This document shows, in pieces, positions 1 through 9,831 of a stretch of 64,000 nucleotides of DNA. Location of the stretch: NCBI RefSeq assembly GCF_020171805.1, contig NZ_JAIVAF010000003.1:806001-870000 (forward strand), written 5' to 3'. Numbering within the stretch: the stretch's first letter is position 1; each line of letters opens with the position of its first letter. The notes beneath the pieces were generated by a model. That model was not told the origin of the DNA and did no database searches. It was given only the letters and a program-made list of their open reading frames with translations. The position numbers and the translations under genes were made by a program. The DNA is from Guptibacillus algicola. Lineage in GTDB: Bacteria; Bacillota; Bacilli; Bacillales; Guptibacillaceae.

Positions 1-1
1 A

Positions 2-517
2 GAAGTACGACATGCGCTAGAAACAGTGGTAGCACTCGGAACTGGAAAAAATGCGTTCGTAGAAGGATACAGGGTCGGTGGGAAAACAGGTACAGCTCAA
101 AAAGCAAAAGATGGTGCTTATCTAAAGAACAACCATATCGTTTCTTTTATAGGAATTGCCCCTGCGGATGATCCGCAAATTGTGGTGTATACAGCGATAG
201 ATAATCCGAAAGATACACTGCAATTTGGTGGCGTTGTCGCCGCTCCAATTGTTGGAAATATAATTAATGATAGTTTGACGGTTATGGATGTCCCAAAGAG
301 GGAAGATCAAATTGAGAAAGAAAAAACATGGTTAGATGAAGAGACGATTGAAATGCCAAACCTTGTGGGAATGAGCTCCAAAGAAATAAGGCAGGCCATG
401 TACAATTTGAAAATTGAAGCGAGTGGTGATGGAGATACAGTTGTTGCACAAGCACCAGATCCGGGTGTAAAATTACCTGCAGGCTCTGAAATCAGACTTT
501 ATATGGGTGACAAATAG
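2..517 (+). CDS. spoVD: Sporulation-specific penicillin-binding protein SpoVD, C-terminal part
   Basis: Partial gene; the 5' end lies before the window, and the reading frame is open from base 2. SpoVD is a class B transpeptidase that works with SpoVE to build spore cortex peptidoglycan. The visible 171 residues begin inside the transpeptidase domain: the KTGT active-site box is at visible residues 28-31. A single PASTA domain (about residues 117-171, starting near EMPNLVGM) closes the protein. One PASTA domain and the position directly before murE point to SpoVD rather than the vegetative PBP2B, which usually has two. The stop is followed by a strong terminator. Confidence 0.9.
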   Translation, partial: EVRHALETVVALGTGKNAFVEGYRVGGKTGTAQKAKDGAYLKNNHIVSFIGIAPADDPQIVVYTAIDNPKDTLQFGGVVAAPIVGNIINDSLTVMDVPKREDQIEKEKTWLDEETIEMPNLVGMSSKEIRQAMYNLKIEASGDGDTVVAQAPDPGVKLPAGSEIRLYMGDK

Positions 518-542
518 TCACTCTGTGAGTACAATAAGTATG

Positions 543-577
543 AAACAAGCCAAGGCATATGCTCTTGGCTTGTTTTC
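543..577 (+). terminator. Rho-independent terminator after spoVD
   Basis: A 12-bp perfect stem (543-554 pairing with 564-575) ends in a short U tract. It separates spoVD from murE, so murE is likely served by read-through or a promoter I could not identify. Confidence 0.8.
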
Positions 578-611
578 TGAAAAAGTCAGCAAACTAGAAA
601 GGTGATCAAAG

Positions 612-2075
612 ATGAGACTAGATGATCTACTTCATGCATTATTTACATATAAAAAGCTTGGACGTGGAAATCCAGAAATTGCGTCAGTTGAAAGCGATAA
701 TCGCAATGTAACCAAAGGCAGCTTGTTTGTTTGCATTCCTGGTTACACGGTTGATGGTCATGATTTTGCGGAGGATGCAGTTCGTAAAGGAGCGGTTGCC
801 GTTGTCGCTCAAAAAGAACTAGATCTTGATGTTCCTGTTATCCTCGTTAAAGATACGCATCGATCGTTAGCGGAGATCGCGAATCACTTCTATCAGAATC
901 CGACTGGAGCATTTAACTTGATCGGAGTAACGGGCACGAATGGAAAAACGACTGTTTCCCATTTGATCGAGAAAGTGCACCGTGATCAGAATCAAAAAAC
1001 AGGATTGATAGGAACGATCAATATAAAAATCGGAGAAGAAGAGTTTGAAACCAAAAACACGACTCCAGAACCACTTCTTTTACAGAAGCGATTTGCAAAC
1101 ATGAGAGATCATGGCGTAGATACTGCTGTAATGGAAGTGTCTTCACATGCCTTAACGCTTGGGAGAGTCCGTGGTTGTGATTATGATATCGCAGTATTCA
1201 CGAACTTAACGCAGGATCATTTAGATTATCATGGCACGATGGAAGAGTATCGTCAGGCGAAAGGTCTTTTATTCTCTCAATTAGGCAATACATATGATAC
1301 AGGCCGTAAGAAGGTCGCTGTATTAAATGCGGATGACCCTGTTAGTTCTGATTACGAGAAGATGACTTCTGCACATATCTTCACATACGGAATTGATAAA
1401 GAAGCAGATGTTAAAGCAGAAGATATCTCATTCTCAGCGAATGGGACAAGATTTAGACTGCTTACGCCTGAAGGGGAAGAAGACGTTAAGATCAAGCTTA
1501 CAGGCAAGTTTAGTGTATACAATGCTCTTGCTGCAATCTCTGCTTGTAGGGCTGCAGACATCCCATTACATGCAATCCTGAAAAGCCTAGAAGGAATTCA
1601 GGGCGTTCCAGGACGTTTTGAATTGGTCGATGAGGGGCAGAACTTCCCTGTTATCGTAGATTATGCACACACGCCTGACAGTCTCGAGAATGTTCTTTCT
1701 ACCGTAAAAGAAATGGCGCAAGGGAATGTATTTGCAGTGGTTGGTTGTGGAGGAGATCGTGATCGTACAAAGCGACCACTTATGGCAAAGATTGCTACAA
1801 AGATAGCAGATACAACCGTTCTTACTTCTGATAACCCTAGAAGTGAAGATCCAGAAAGAATTTTAGACGATATGGTTGAGGGTGCAGATGGACATTTTGT
1901 TCGAATAACTGATCGTGCACAAGCGATCGCTCATGCAATTAATGAAGCAACGGAAGGTGATGTTGTATTGATTGCTGGGAAGGGTCATGAAACGTACCAG
2001 ATTATCGGTGAGAAGGTTCATGATTTCGATGACCGTCATGTGGCACGTCAGGCAATAAAGGGGAAGAAAGCATGA
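612..2075 (+). CDS. murE: UDP-MurNAc-tripeptide synthetase MurE (meso-DAP adding)
   Basis: Adds the third amino acid to UDP-MurNAc-L-Ala-D-Glu in cytoplasmic peptidoglycan precursor synthesis. The 487-residue protein has the Mur ligase layout: N-terminal UDP-binding domain, ATP-binding loop GTNGKTT at 108-114, a lysine near 217 in the carbamylated-lysine position, and the DNPR motif at 407-410 that is typical of meso-diaminopimelate specificity. An RBS (AAAGGTGAT) precedes the ATG. The gene overlaps murF by four bases (ATGA), implying translational coupling. Confidence 0.97.
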   Translation: MRLDDLLHALFTYKKLGRGNPEIASVESDNRNVTKGSLFVCIPGYTVDGHDFAEDAVRKGAVAVVAQKELDLDVPVILVKDTHRSLAEIANHFYQNPTGAFNLIGVTGTNGKTTVSHLIEKVHRDQNQKTGLIGTINIKIGEEEFETKNTTPEPLLLQKRFANMRDHGVDTAVMEVSSHALTLGRVRGCDYDIAVFTNLTQDHLDYHGTMEEYRQAKGLLFSQLGNTYDTGRKKVAVLNADDPVSSDYEKMTSAHIFTYGIDKEADVKAEDISFSANGTRFRLLTPEGEEDVKIKLTGKFSVYNALAAISACRAADIPLHAILKSLEGIQGVPGRFELVDEGQNFPVIVDYAHTPDSLENVLSTVKEMAQGNVFAVVGCGGDRDRTKRPLMAKIATKIADTTVLTSDNPRSEDPERILDDMVEGADGHFVRITDRAQAIAHAINEATEGDVVLIAGKGHETYQIIGEKVHDFDDRHVARQAIKGKKA

Positions 2076-3424
2076 AGTTTCAATCAAATTTACTAGACAA
2101 CTTTTCGAATGCTTCAGCAAAAACGGATATCAACTTTGAGGGCATTGCAACAGATACGCGTAAAGATTGCACAAATAAACTGTTTGTACCAATCGTTGGC
2201 GAAGTGTATGACGGCCATCGCTTTATTGATAAAGCGATAGAAAATGGGGCGACTGGGACGCTTTGGGATGAATCGAAGTCGTTTCCTAAGGACCTTGAAG
2301 GCAAAATTGCAGTTTATTATGTGAAAGACACAACAGAAGGGTTGCAAAACCTTGCGAAAGCCGTGCTCAATACACATAAGCCTTACGTGGTTGGCGTTAC
2401 AGGTAGTAATGGTAAAACAACTGTAAAAGATATGTTAGAAGCGGTTCTTAGTACGAAATATAAAACATATAAAACTCAAGGGAATTTAAATAATCACTGG
2501 GGTCTACCGATGACAATCCTTGAGATGCCAGAAGATACGGATTTGCTAATTTTAGAAATGGGTATGAGCTCGCAAGGGGAAATTTCACTACTATCATCGA
2601 TCGCTCGTCCTGATGTGGCAGTCATCACGAATATTGGTGAGTCACATCTTCTTCAGCTTGGCAGTAAAGAAAATATTGCAAAAGCAAAGATGGAGATTAT
2701 AGATGGGCTAAAAGAAAATGGGTCATTGATTATCGACGGAGATGAACCATTATTATCACCGGTCAAGAGCCGCGCTATTTCGTGTGGATATGAAGATCAA
2801 AACAATCTTCAAATCAGCCATGTTTCTCAACTAGAGAAAGGTTTTAGTTTTACTCTTGTAAACGAAGAAAAGCCGTTCGAAATCCACTTATTAGGGAAGC
2901 ATAATGTTAAGAATGCGCTCTTTAGTATTGTCGCTGGTAGAAAGCTTGGAATTGAGGAAGATGCTATCAGGTCCTCGCTTTCTTCATTGAAATTAACTGG
3001 AATGAGACTTGAACAGTATACGAGTAGTAATGGGGCATTGATCATCAATGATGCATATAACGCAAGCCCAACATCTATGAGAGCAGCAATTGAAACGCTT
3101 AGTGAACTTGAAGGTTACAAGAAGAAGATTGCAGTATTAGGTGACATGTATGAGCTTGGTGATAAAGAAGAAGAGCTGCATCGAGACATCGCTAACTCAG
3201 TCAGCAATGAGTTAACTGAAGTTGTTACTGTTGGTGAAAAAGGTAAATGGATCTACGAAGAGATGAAAACGAATGAAGCAGTAAGTGTTCCTGCTGTTTC
3301 CTTTGCCACGAAAGAAGAGGCTTCATCATATTTAATGGACCGCCTTGATAAAGAGACAGCAGTTCTATTAAAAGCTTCGAGAGGCCTCGGGCTTGAAACG
3401 ATCATTAAGGCAATAGGGAATTAA
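2072..3424 (+). CDS. murF: UDP-MurNAc-tripeptide--D-Ala-D-Ala ligase MurF
   Basis: Adds D-Ala-D-Ala to complete the UDP-MurNAc-pentapeptide. The 450-residue protein carries the Mur ligase ATP loop GSNGKTT at 111-117, the central-domain [11 protein letters not shown] region, and the C-terminal ligase domain with [11 protein letters not shown]. It overlaps murE by four bases and is followed by an RBS and mraY. In B. subtilis murF sits elsewhere (with ddl), so its place here between murE and mraY is the arrangement seen in many other bacteria. Confidence 0.96.
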   Translation: MKFQSNLLDNFSNASAKTDINFEGIATDTRKDCTNKLFVPIVGEVYDGHRFIDKAIENGATGTLWDESKSFPKDLEGKIAVYYVKDTTEGLQNLAKAVLNTHKPYVVGVTGSNGKTTVKDMLEAVLSTKYKTYKTQGNLNNHWGLPMTILEMPEDTDLLILEMGMSSQGEISLLSSIARPDVAVITNIGESHLLQLGSKENIAKAKMEIIDGLKENGSLIIDGDEPLLSPVKSRAISCGYEDQNNLQISHVSQLEKGFSFTLVNEEKPFEIHLLGKHNVKNALFSIVAGRKLGIEEDAIRSSLSSLKLTGMRLEQYTSSNGALIINDAYNASPTSMRAAIETLSELEGYKKKIAVLGDMYELGDKEEELHRDIANSVSNELTEVVTVGEKGKWIYEEMKTNEAVSVPAVSFATKEEASSYLMDRLDKETAVLLKASRGLGLETIIKAIGN

Positions 3425-3443
3425 TTTTTGAGGAGGCAGGACA

Positions 3444-4418
3444 TTGATTGAACGTTTATTAATTTTTAGTTTACTAGCATCATTTATTATCGCAGTACTG
3501 GTTTCGCCAGTCTTTATTCCTTTCTTAAGGAGATTGAAATTCGGTCAAAGTATACGAGATGAAGGACCTAAGTCGCACCAGAAAAAATCAGGTACCCCGA
3601 CGATGGGCGGACTTATTATCATACTTGCTATTATTATTGGTACGGTAGCAATCGCTTTGAAATACGATGAGATATCTATAGAAATCTGGCTCTTGCTCTT
3701 TGTAACGATTGGGTACGGCTTAATTGGTTTCCTTGATGATTTCATTAAGGTAGTAAAAAAACGTAACCTTGGGTTAACGTCTAAACAAAAGCTACTCGGT
3801 CAGGTGTTTATCGCAATTCTCGTTTATTTCGGACTACGGACGATTGGCTTCGATACTGCTATTCACGTTCCTGGTACAGATTTTAGTTTCGATCTTGGAA
3901 TTGGCTACGTTGTTTTGCTGTTCATCATGCTTGTTGGTGCTTCTAACGCAGTCAACTTAACAGACGGTCTCGATGGACTCGTGGCAGGAACAGCAGCGAT
4001 TGCATTTGGAGCATTTGCAATCCTAGCAGCGGCTACATACATGTACGATGTAGCAATATTTTCTGTCAGTGTTGTAGGAGCAGTTCTTGGTTTTCTCGTA
4101 TTTAATGCGCATCCAGCAAAAGTATTTATGGGTGACACAGGCTCCCTTGCTTTAGGTGGAGCTTTAGCGGCAGTGGCGATTATGACCAAGCTCGAATTAT
4201 TGTTAGTCGTGATTGGTGGCGTATTTGTAATTGAAACGTTATCTGTCATCATTCAGGTCGCTTCATTTAAAACAACGGGTAACCGCGTCTTCAAAATGAG
4301 CCCACTCCATCACCACTATGAATTATCTGGCTGGACAGAATGGCGTGTTGTTGCGACATTTTGGACTGTTGGCTTGATTTGTGCAGCATTAGGAATCTAT
4401 CTTGAGGTGTGGTTGTAA
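3444..4418 (+). CDS. mraY: Phospho-MurNAc-pentapeptide transferase MraY
   Basis: Integral membrane enzyme that transfers phospho-MurNAc-pentapeptide to undecaprenyl phosphate, forming lipid I. The 324-residue protein is almost entirely transmembrane helices and shows the family's conserved polar loops: DD at 98-99, NLTDGLDGL at 171-179, the GDTGS loop with Asp231, and HHH at 287-289. The start is TTG, chosen because a strong GAGGAGG lies just upstream and the protein then begins as the family does. The stop overlaps the murD start (TAATG). Confidence 0.97.
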   Translation: MIERLLIFSLLASFIIAVLVSPVFIPFLRRLKFGQSIRDEGPKSHQKKSGTPTMGGLIIILAIIIGTVAIALKYDEISIEIWLLLFVTIGYGLIGFLDDFIKVVKKRNLGLTSKQKLLGQVFIAILVYFGLRTIGFDTAIHVPGTDFSFDLGIGYVVLLFIMLVGASNAVNLTDGLDGLVAGTAAIAFGAFAILAAATYMYDVAIFSVSVVGAVLGFLVFNAHPAKVFMGDTGSLALGGALAAVAIMTKLELLLVVIGGVFVIETLSVIIQVASFKTTGNRVFKMSPLHHHYELSGWTEWRVVATFWTVGLICAALGIYLEVWL

Positions 4419-5761
4419 TGAAAAATCAAGAAGTTTACAAACAACGTTCTGTATTAGTGATGGGCATCGCTAAGAGTGGATATGCAGCAGCAAAGCTGCT
4501 CCGCTCTCTTGGTGCTAACGTCATCGTAAATGATCGAGAAGAGGTTGCAAACAACCCGAAAGCAATGGAGCTACTTGAAGATGGCTTTACTGTTGTTGGA
4601 GGTGGTCACCCTCTTTCATTACTAGAAGGAATCGATCTTATTGTAAAAAACCCAGGCATTCCTTACCACAACCCACTTTTAAAAGAAGCTGAAGCAAAAG
4701 AAATTCCCATTATTACAGAAGTAGAGGTTGCTGGAAAAATTTCTGAAGCTCCGTTCATCGCGATTACAGGTTCAAACGGGAAGACGACGACTACCACTCT
4801 AATAGGAGAGCTCTTAAGTGGGACGAGTTCGAACCCTGTCGTAGCTGGTAACATTGGTACGGTTGTATGTGAAGTTGCTGCTAAAGCAACGCGGGACCAA
4901 ACGCTTGTCACAGAGCTTTCTAGTTTTCAACTTCAAGGCACAGAGGAATTTCACCCTCACATATCTGTTCTACTTAACATTTATGAAGCACACCTTGATT
5001 ACCACGGTTCAAAAGAAGCTTATGCACATGCAAAAGCTCAGATATTTGCAAATCAAACATCTGAAGACTATGCCGTTTATAATGCAGATGACCCGCTTGT
5101 TTCGGAGTTTGCCGAAGCATCAGATGCGACCCTCGTACCTTTTTCTGCAACGAGTCAGATAAAATCTGGGGTTTGCATCCTTGATGGTGTAATCACATAC
5201 AAAGGTGAAAGAGTGATTGAAATCGCTGACCTCTCAATGAAGCAGAACGTAGAGAATACGCTTGCTGCTATTGCGGTTGCGAAACTATCTGGTGTTACGA
5301 ATGAAAAGATTTATGAGGAGCTCACAAATTTTCATGGAGTAAAGCATCGACTGCAATTCGTTGGAGAAGCGAAGGGCAGGAAGTTTTTCAACGATTCAAA
5401 AGCAACGAACTCGATTGCAACGAAGAAGGCTCTTGACTCGTTTGATCATCCCGTTGTCCTATTGGCAGGAGGGTTGGATAGAGGAAATGATTTTGATGAC
5501 CTCATTCCATATTTTCAAGAGAAAGTGAAACACTTGATAACATTTGGTGAAACAGCACCGAAACTTCAGGAAACTGCAAATAATGCAGGATTGAAGAACG
5601 TTACAATTGTCGATAATGTAGAAAAAGCTGTTCCGACAGCTTTCAATCTTTCAAATGAGGGTGATGTAATCCTATTATCACCTGCATGTGCAAGTTGGGA
5701 TCAATATAAAACGTTTGAAGAGCGCGGTGACATTTTTATTGAAGCAATGCATAAACTCTAA
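4418..5761 (+). CDS. murD: UDP-MurNAc-L-alanine--D-glutamate ligase MurD
   Basis: Adds D-glutamate to UDP-MurNAc-L-Ala. The 447-residue protein has an N-terminal dinucleotide-like fold (MGIAKSGYAAAKLL), the ATP loop GSNGKTT at 118-124, and the C-terminal ligase domain containing NDSKATN and LLAGGLDRGNDF. The ATG at 4418 is preferred over an upstream GTG because it overlaps the mraY stop and has a GAGGTG about nine bases upstream. The order MraY-MurD-SpoVE follows the Bacillus dcw cluster. Confidence 0.96.
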   Translation: MKNQEVYKQRSVLVMGIAKSGYAAAKLLRSLGANVIVNDREEVANNPKAMELLEDGFTVVGGGHPLSLLEGIDLIVKNPGIPYHNPLLKEAEAKEIPIITEVEVAGKISEAPFIAITGSNGKTTTTTLIGELLSGTSSNPVVAGNIGTVVCEVAAKATRDQTLVTELSSFQLQGTEEFHPHISVLLNIYEAHLDYHGSKEAYAHAKAQIFANQTSEDYAVYNADDPLVSEFAEASDATLVPFSATSQIKSGVCILDGVITYKGERVIEIADLSMKQNVENTLAAIAVAKLSGVTNEKIYEELTNFHGVKHRLQFVGEAKGRKFFNDSKATNSIATKKALDSFDHPVVLLAGGLDRGNDFDDLIPYFQEKVKHLITFGETAPKLQETANNAGLKNVTIVDNVEKAVPTAFNLSNEGDVILLSPACASWDQYKTFEERGDIFIEAMHKL

Positions 5762-5827
5762 TGAAAGGTTGTCATGCTTATCCTAGTTAGGGGGTAAGTA
5801 AATCGACGATAACGGGGTGTGGATTCA

Positions 5828-6928
5828 TTGCCGAAAACAAAATCAACGCCGGACTTAGTCTTTTTAACTGTGACACTTGCTCTACTAGCGATCGGATTAG
5901 TGATGGTCTATAGTGCTAGTGCGGTATGGGCTTCTTATAAATTCGATGACGCCTTCTTTTTCGCGAAAAGACAGCTTTTATTTGCGGGAGTAGGAGTCGT
6001 TGCAATGTTCTTCGTGATGAATGTGGAATACTGGACATGGAGAACTTGGTCTAAGTTAGGGATTCTTATTTGCTTTCTCCTATTAATACTAGTCTTGATC
6101 CCAGGGGTAGGATTAGTAAGAGGGGGAGCGAGAAGCTGGTTAGGTGTTGGTGCGTTTTCAATCCAACCTTCTGAATTTACAAAGCTAGCGATGATTGCGT
6201 TTTTGGCAAAATACTTATCAGAAAACCAAAAGCGCATTACATCATTTAAAAAGGGACTTGTTCCTTCACTTGGTCTCGTAATGGTGGCATTTGCGATGAT
6301 TATGCTCCAGCCTGACCTTGGTACAGGTGCGGTAATGGTTGGCACATGTGTTGTGATGATTTTCATTTCTGGTGCAAAGATTTCACATTTTGCATGGTTA
6401 GGTTTACTAGGGATAGCAGGGTTTGTAGGTTTAATCATATCCGCACCTTACCGAGTAGCAAGGATTACATCGTACCTCGACCCTTGGAGTGATCCACTTG
6501 GCAGTGGCTTCCAAATCATACAATCACTGTATGCGATTGGTCCAGGAGGATTGATGGGGCTCGGTCTAGGACAAAGCAGGCAAAAGTTCTATTACTTACC
6601 TGAACCCCAAACAGATTTTATTTTTGCTATTTTATCTGAGGAGCTAGGGTTTATAGGCGGAAGTTTCGTAATTCTGTTGTTTGCACTCCTCCTTTGGAGA
6701 GGAATCAGAATCGCATTACGTGCCCCCGATTTATTTGGCAGCTTGCTCGCAGTTGGCATTATCGGGATGGTCGCGATTCAAGTCATGATCAACATCGGGG
6801 TAGTTACTGGATTGATGCCTGTAACAGGTATCACCCTTCCCTTCTTAAGCTACGGAGGTTCCTCGTTAACGCTCATGCTCGTAGCGATGGGTGTCTTGCT
6901 TAATATCAGTCGATATGCAAAGTTTTAG
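5828..6928 (+). CDS. spoVE: SEDS-family peptidoglycan glycosyltransferase SpoVE
   Basis: Polytopic SEDS (FtsW/RodA family) enzyme that polymerises lipid II into glycan strands for the spore cortex, partnering with SpoVD. The 366-residue protein has about ten membrane segments and the family motifs YSASAVWA, QPSEFTKLA, the large loop with DPLGSGFQIIQS, the PQTDFIFAILSEE motif, and TGITLPFLSYGGSS near the C-terminus. TTG at 5828 is chosen because GGGGTG lies eight bases before it; an upstream GTG at 5819 is in frame but has no spaced RBS. Normally murG and murB follow; here they do not. Confidence 0.93.
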   Translation: MPKTKSTPDLVFLTVTLALLAIGLVMVYSASAVWASYKFDDAFFFAKRQLLFAGVGVVAMFFVMNVEYWTWRTWSKLGILICFLLLILVLIPGVGLVRGGARSWLGVGAFSIQPSEFTKLAMIAFLAKYLSENQKRITSFKKGLVPSLGLVMVAFAMIMLQPDLGTGAVMVGTCVVMIFISGAKISHFAWLGLLGIAGFVGLIISAPYRVARITSYLDPWSDPLGSGFQIIQSLYAIGPGGLMGLGLGQSRQKFYYLPEPQTDFIFAILSEELGFIGGSFVILLFALLLWRGIRIALRAPDLFGSLLAVGIIGMVAIQVMINIGVVTGLMPVTGITLPFLSYGGSSLTLMLVAMGVLLNISRYAKF

Positions 6929-6932
6929 CTAA

Positions 6933-7057
6933 CTCTTCGTTGTAATTGCTGGTAAATCTACAGAGGATATTTCAAAGCACTAATCGCCGTGAAGCACACT
7001 GTGAAACATAATCAGAGAAGTCACCTCCAAACAGAATTTGAAATCGATGATGGATAA
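6933..7057 (+). pseudogene. murB: Decayed 3' end of murB
   Basis: Immediately after the spoVE stop a stretch reads, in one frame from 6936, FVVIAGKSTEDI, which resembles the conserved MurB segment FIVNAG-x-A-x-x-D(V/I). The frame then shifts by one base and continues FKALIAVKHTVKH...LQTEFEIDDG to a stop at 7055-7057, resembling the MurB C-terminus (LI-x-x-VK-x-T ... HTEVEI). There is no start codon or RBS and the frame is broken. In B. subtilis murB lies exactly here, just before divIB. I infer a deletion of murG plus most of murB, leaving this relic. The match is by eye against remembered MurB sequence. Confidence 0.65.
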
Positions 7058-7086
7058 AAGCGCTCCGATTAATGGAGCGTTTTTTA
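7058..7086 (+). terminator. Terminator after the murB relic
   Basis: Stem CGCTCC (7061-7066) with GGAGCG (7074-7079) and a run of six T. It would end the transcript coming from spoVE, separating the cell-wall genes from divIB. Confidence 0.75.
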
Positions 7087-7179
7087 TATTGATATTCTTT
7101 TATTTAAGAAAGAGGCTAACTTAGTCGATATTTGACTTAGAAAACATTTTCTTCGTCTGGATAAAAAGCCCTAAAAATA

Positions 7180-7188
7180 TGCTATAAT
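7180..7188 (+). promoter_or_regulatory. Extended -10 promoter for divIB
   Basis: TGCTATAAT is a perfect extended -10 sequence about 100 bases upstream of divIB. No good -35 box is visible at the usual distance, which is acceptable for extended -10 promoters. It follows a terminator, so divIB probably has its own transcript. Confidence 0.5.
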
Positions 7189-7285
7189 GGTGAAAATAAG
7201 CAGCATTTCTTTATCATGCCGTGCGGTTGCCATGATATGAAATAGAACACTTTGAAGAATTATTTTTCAAGACGGGGGCAAAAGG

Positions 7286-8059
7286 ATGGAAGATCGCAAA
7301 GTAGTAACGATAGAAGATCGGATTCCGACATTAAAAGCGCAGCGCAAACAGCGCGCAAATAGAAGACTGATCGTCTATTTATCAATCTTCTTCTTTTTAA
7401 TTTTGTTGATTATTTACTTCCAATCTTCTTTAAGCCACATTCGGACGATCAGTATTTCAGGCAATAATTATATTGCTACAGATGAAATCGAGAAGATGAG
7501 TGGTCTTGATCAAAGTGTAAGCTTTTGGAACATTAATAAAAAAGAAGTAGTATCTCAAATTGAAAGTTCGAAAGAAATATCTAGTGCAATCGTTACTCGA
7601 CAGTTTCCTGCAACGGTGAAAATAGAAGTAACTGAAAACGAGCGAGTTGCGTATCTGAAGAAGGGAAGCAAATTCTTCCCAATCCTCCAAACAGGAACAA
7701 TACTAGATGCCTTAAAAAAAGGCGAAACCCCAGTTAACGCACCGATTCTTCTCCAATGGGATGAGAGCACAGAACTCCAAGAGATGGCAGGGGAGTTAAG
7801 GAAAGTTAAGATGAGTGTGATCAATCGAATTTCTGAAATTCACTATGAACCAAAAGGTGATAATGCCTTTAATCTTACGTTATTTATGAGTGATGGTTAT
7901 GAAGTTCGGACAAGCATCAGTAGTTTTGCAGAAAGAATAAATGCCTATCCGTTAATTGTGAAAGAACTTCAGGATAAGCCAAAAGGTATTCTATATTTGA
8001 ATGAAGGTAGCTGGCTCGAGCCATATGAAAAGGTAACAGAAGAGAAAAAAGAATCATGA
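7286..8059 (+). CDS. divIB: Cell division protein DivIB/FtsQ
   Basis: Bitopic divisome protein that forms a complex with FtsL and DivIC and helps activate septal wall synthesis. The 257-residue protein has a basic cytoplasmic N-terminus (to about 27), one membrane helix (about 28-45), then a POTRA domain starting HIRTISISGNN and the extracellular FtsQ/DivIB beta domain. The start has a G-rich RBS (GGGGG) upstream. It stands alone: a terminator and promoter lie upstream and a 465-base gene-free gap follows before ftsA. Confidence 0.93.
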   Translation: MEDRKVVTIEDRIPTLKAQRKQRANRRLIVYLSIFFFLILLIIYFQSSLSHIRTISISGNNYIATDEIEKMSGLDQSVSFWNINKKEVVSQIESSKEISSAIVTRQFPATVKIEVTENERVAYLKKGSKFFPILQTGTILDALKKGETPVNAPILLQWDESTELQEMAGELRKVKMSVINRISEIHYEPKGDNAFNLTLFMSDGYEVRTSISSFAERINAYPLIVKELQDKPKGILYLNEGSWLEPYEKVTEEKKES

Positions 8060-8524
8060 GCGAGAAATTAACTATGAGTATCCTCCTAATGGACAAGTAT
8101 GAGTGATTCAATACGAACCTTTATGGTTCAAGGAGTATGACTCTTTTCATTCCTATAATGGAACGATTATAAGCTTTTTTCGTATGAATTAATCATTATC
8201 TTTTCTCCATGTTCTTCATGGTGTAGACTTATACGTATGCTCTTTCTCTATTGTTACGAAAGACTTATAATCTACTGAATCAATTTTATGAGTCAAACTA
8301 CTAAAAAAACTTATAAAATATTGGTCAAAAGAAGGGAAATTAACGGATTTGTGGAATAGTGTCCTTATATCGCATTCTTATAGCGATCAGTACCTTTCTG
8401 TTAAAAAGATGTTTACTAACAGAAAATGTTGTGAATATAAAGGTGTTGGAGGTTTATTCGACCCTATTATAGAGAATTTACAAATACCTGAAATGGGTAG
8501 CAATTTGAAGGAGGTGCCAGGAGA
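8060..8524 (+). other. Gene-free leader between divIB and ftsA
   Basis: No convincing coding sequence. In B. subtilis ylxW, ylxX and sbp lie between divIB and ftsA; none is recognisable here. The stretch is AT-rich, has a small GAACC/GGTTC hairpin near 8115-8130 without a U tract, and contains a candidate sigma-H-type promoter (reported separately). The ftsA RBS AAGGAGGTG lies at 8509-8517. Confidence 0.6.
8332..8357 (+). promoter_or_regulatory. Candidate sigma-H-like promoter for ftsA-ftsZ
   Basis: AAGGGAAAT (8332-8340) and GTGGAAT (8351-8357) resemble the sigma-H pattern RnAGGAwWW / RnnGAAT, with one -35 mismatch and a spacer of ten, slightly short. ftsAZ of B. subtilis is known to have a sigma-H promoter that raises FtsZ at sporulation onset, so the match is suggestive only. 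Confidence 0.3.
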
Positions 8525-9802
8525 ATGAACAGCAACGAAGTTTATGTGAGTCTAGACATCGGTACATCCAATGTGAAAGTGATCATTGGCCAGATGACAA
8601 ACGATTCATTGAATATCCTAGGGGTAGGCAGTGCGCCGTCCGATGGAATTCGTAAAGGATCGATTGTGGATATAGATGAAACTGTTCGTTCAATTAAACA
8701 GGCAGTAGAAAATGCAGAAAGAATGGTAGGTTTATCGATTCGCTCCGTCATTGTTGGAATTAACGGAAACCATGTTCAGCTTCAGCCTTGTCATGGTGTT
8801 GTGGCTGTTTCTAGTGAAGACCGTGAAATTCATGATGAAGACGTTGCGAGAGTAATTGATGCAGCACAGGTTGTTTCTATCCCTCCTGAGCGTGAAATTA
8901 TTGATGTAATCCCAGGTCAATTCGTAGTGGATGGATTAGATGGCATTACAGACCCAAGGGGCATGATCGGTGTACGTCTTGAAATGGAAGGCACGATCAT
9001 TACAGGTTCAAAAACCGTATTACATAATCTATTGAGATGTGTTGAAAAAGCAGGCCTTGAAATTGCAGATATTTGTCTTCAGCCGCTAGCATGTGGCGCA
9101 ATGGCTCTTTCTAAGGATGAGAAAAACCTAGGAGTTGCTCTTGTGAACATGGGAGCAGGTTCAACGACAATTTCTATATTCGAAGAAGGTTCTCTTAAAG
9201 CGACTTCAGTTCTTCCTATCGGGGGAGATAACGTCACGAAGGATATTTCTATTGGTTTAAGAACAACTACAGAAGAAGCTGAACGTATTAAGGTTAAGCA
9301 CGGTAATGCATTTGTCGATCTTGCATCTGAAGAAGAAGCATTTACTGTCTCTACAATAGGTAGTTCAGCTGAACAAGAATTTAATCAGTTCGAATTGGCG
9401 CATATTATAGAACCTCGTATCGAAGAGATGTTAGAATTGATAGAAGACGAGATTAGGCGTTTGGGTATACGCGAATTGCCAGGTGGATTTGTACTTACCG
9501 GAGGAATGGTAGGTATGGATGGTATACTCGAGCTTGCAAGAGACGTACTTCAACATAATGTGCGCGTTGCAGTTCCTGATTATATTGGAGTTCGCGAACC
9601 CCAATATACTACAGGCATTGGTCTAATCCAATTTACGTACAAGAACGTAAAGATTCAGGGGAAAGAAGTGGCTGCTTCCTTAAACCCTGAGGATGAAGTG
9701 AAGCCCAAGCGTAAAAGCAAACCTGAGCCTCAGTCGGGAGAGAAGTCTTCTCCAGGAATGAAAGAAAAAGTTAAGAATTTCTTTAATTTATTTGTAGAAT
9801 AA
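8525..9802 (+). CDS. ftsA: Cell division ATPase FtsA
   Basis: Actin-like protein that tethers FtsZ filaments to the membrane. The 425-residue protein has the actin-family phosphate-1 motif ([10 protein letters not shown] near residue 9), the SHS2 inserted domain typical of FtsA, phosphate-2 ([13 protein letters not shown]), and the adenosine motif [13 protein letters not shown] charged linker leads to a C-terminal amphipathic helix ([14 protein letters not shown], 412-425) of the membrane-targeting type. The start has a near-perfect RBS. ftsZ follows after 29 bases, so the two are co-transcribed. Confidence 0.97.
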   Translation: MNSNEVYVSLDIGTSNVKVIIGQMTNDSLNILGVGSAPSDGIRKGSIVDIDETVRSIKQAVENAERMVGLSIRSVIVGINGNHVQLQPCHGVVAVSSEDREIHDEDVARVIDAAQVVSIPPEREIIDVIPGQFVVDGLDGITDPRGMIGVRLEMEGTIITGSKTVLHNLLRCVEKAGLEIADICLQPLACGAMALSKDEKNLGVALVNMGAGSTTISIFEEGSLKATSVLPIGGDNVTKDISIGLRTTTEEAERIKVKHGNAFVDLASEEEAFTVSTIGSSAEQEFNQFELAHIIEPRIEEMLELIEDEIRRLGIRELPGGFVLTGGMVGMDGILELARDVLQHNVRVAVPDYIGVREPQYTTGIGLIQFTYKNVKIQGKEVAASLNPEDEVKPKRKSKPEPQSGEKSSPGMKEKVKNFFNLFVE

Positions 9803-9831
9803 AGGGCATTACAAGATTAGGAGGACCTGAG

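Noticed and set aside
5935-6438. 167-codon - strand open frame
   Set aside because: Antisense shadow of spoVE with no RBS or recognisable motif.
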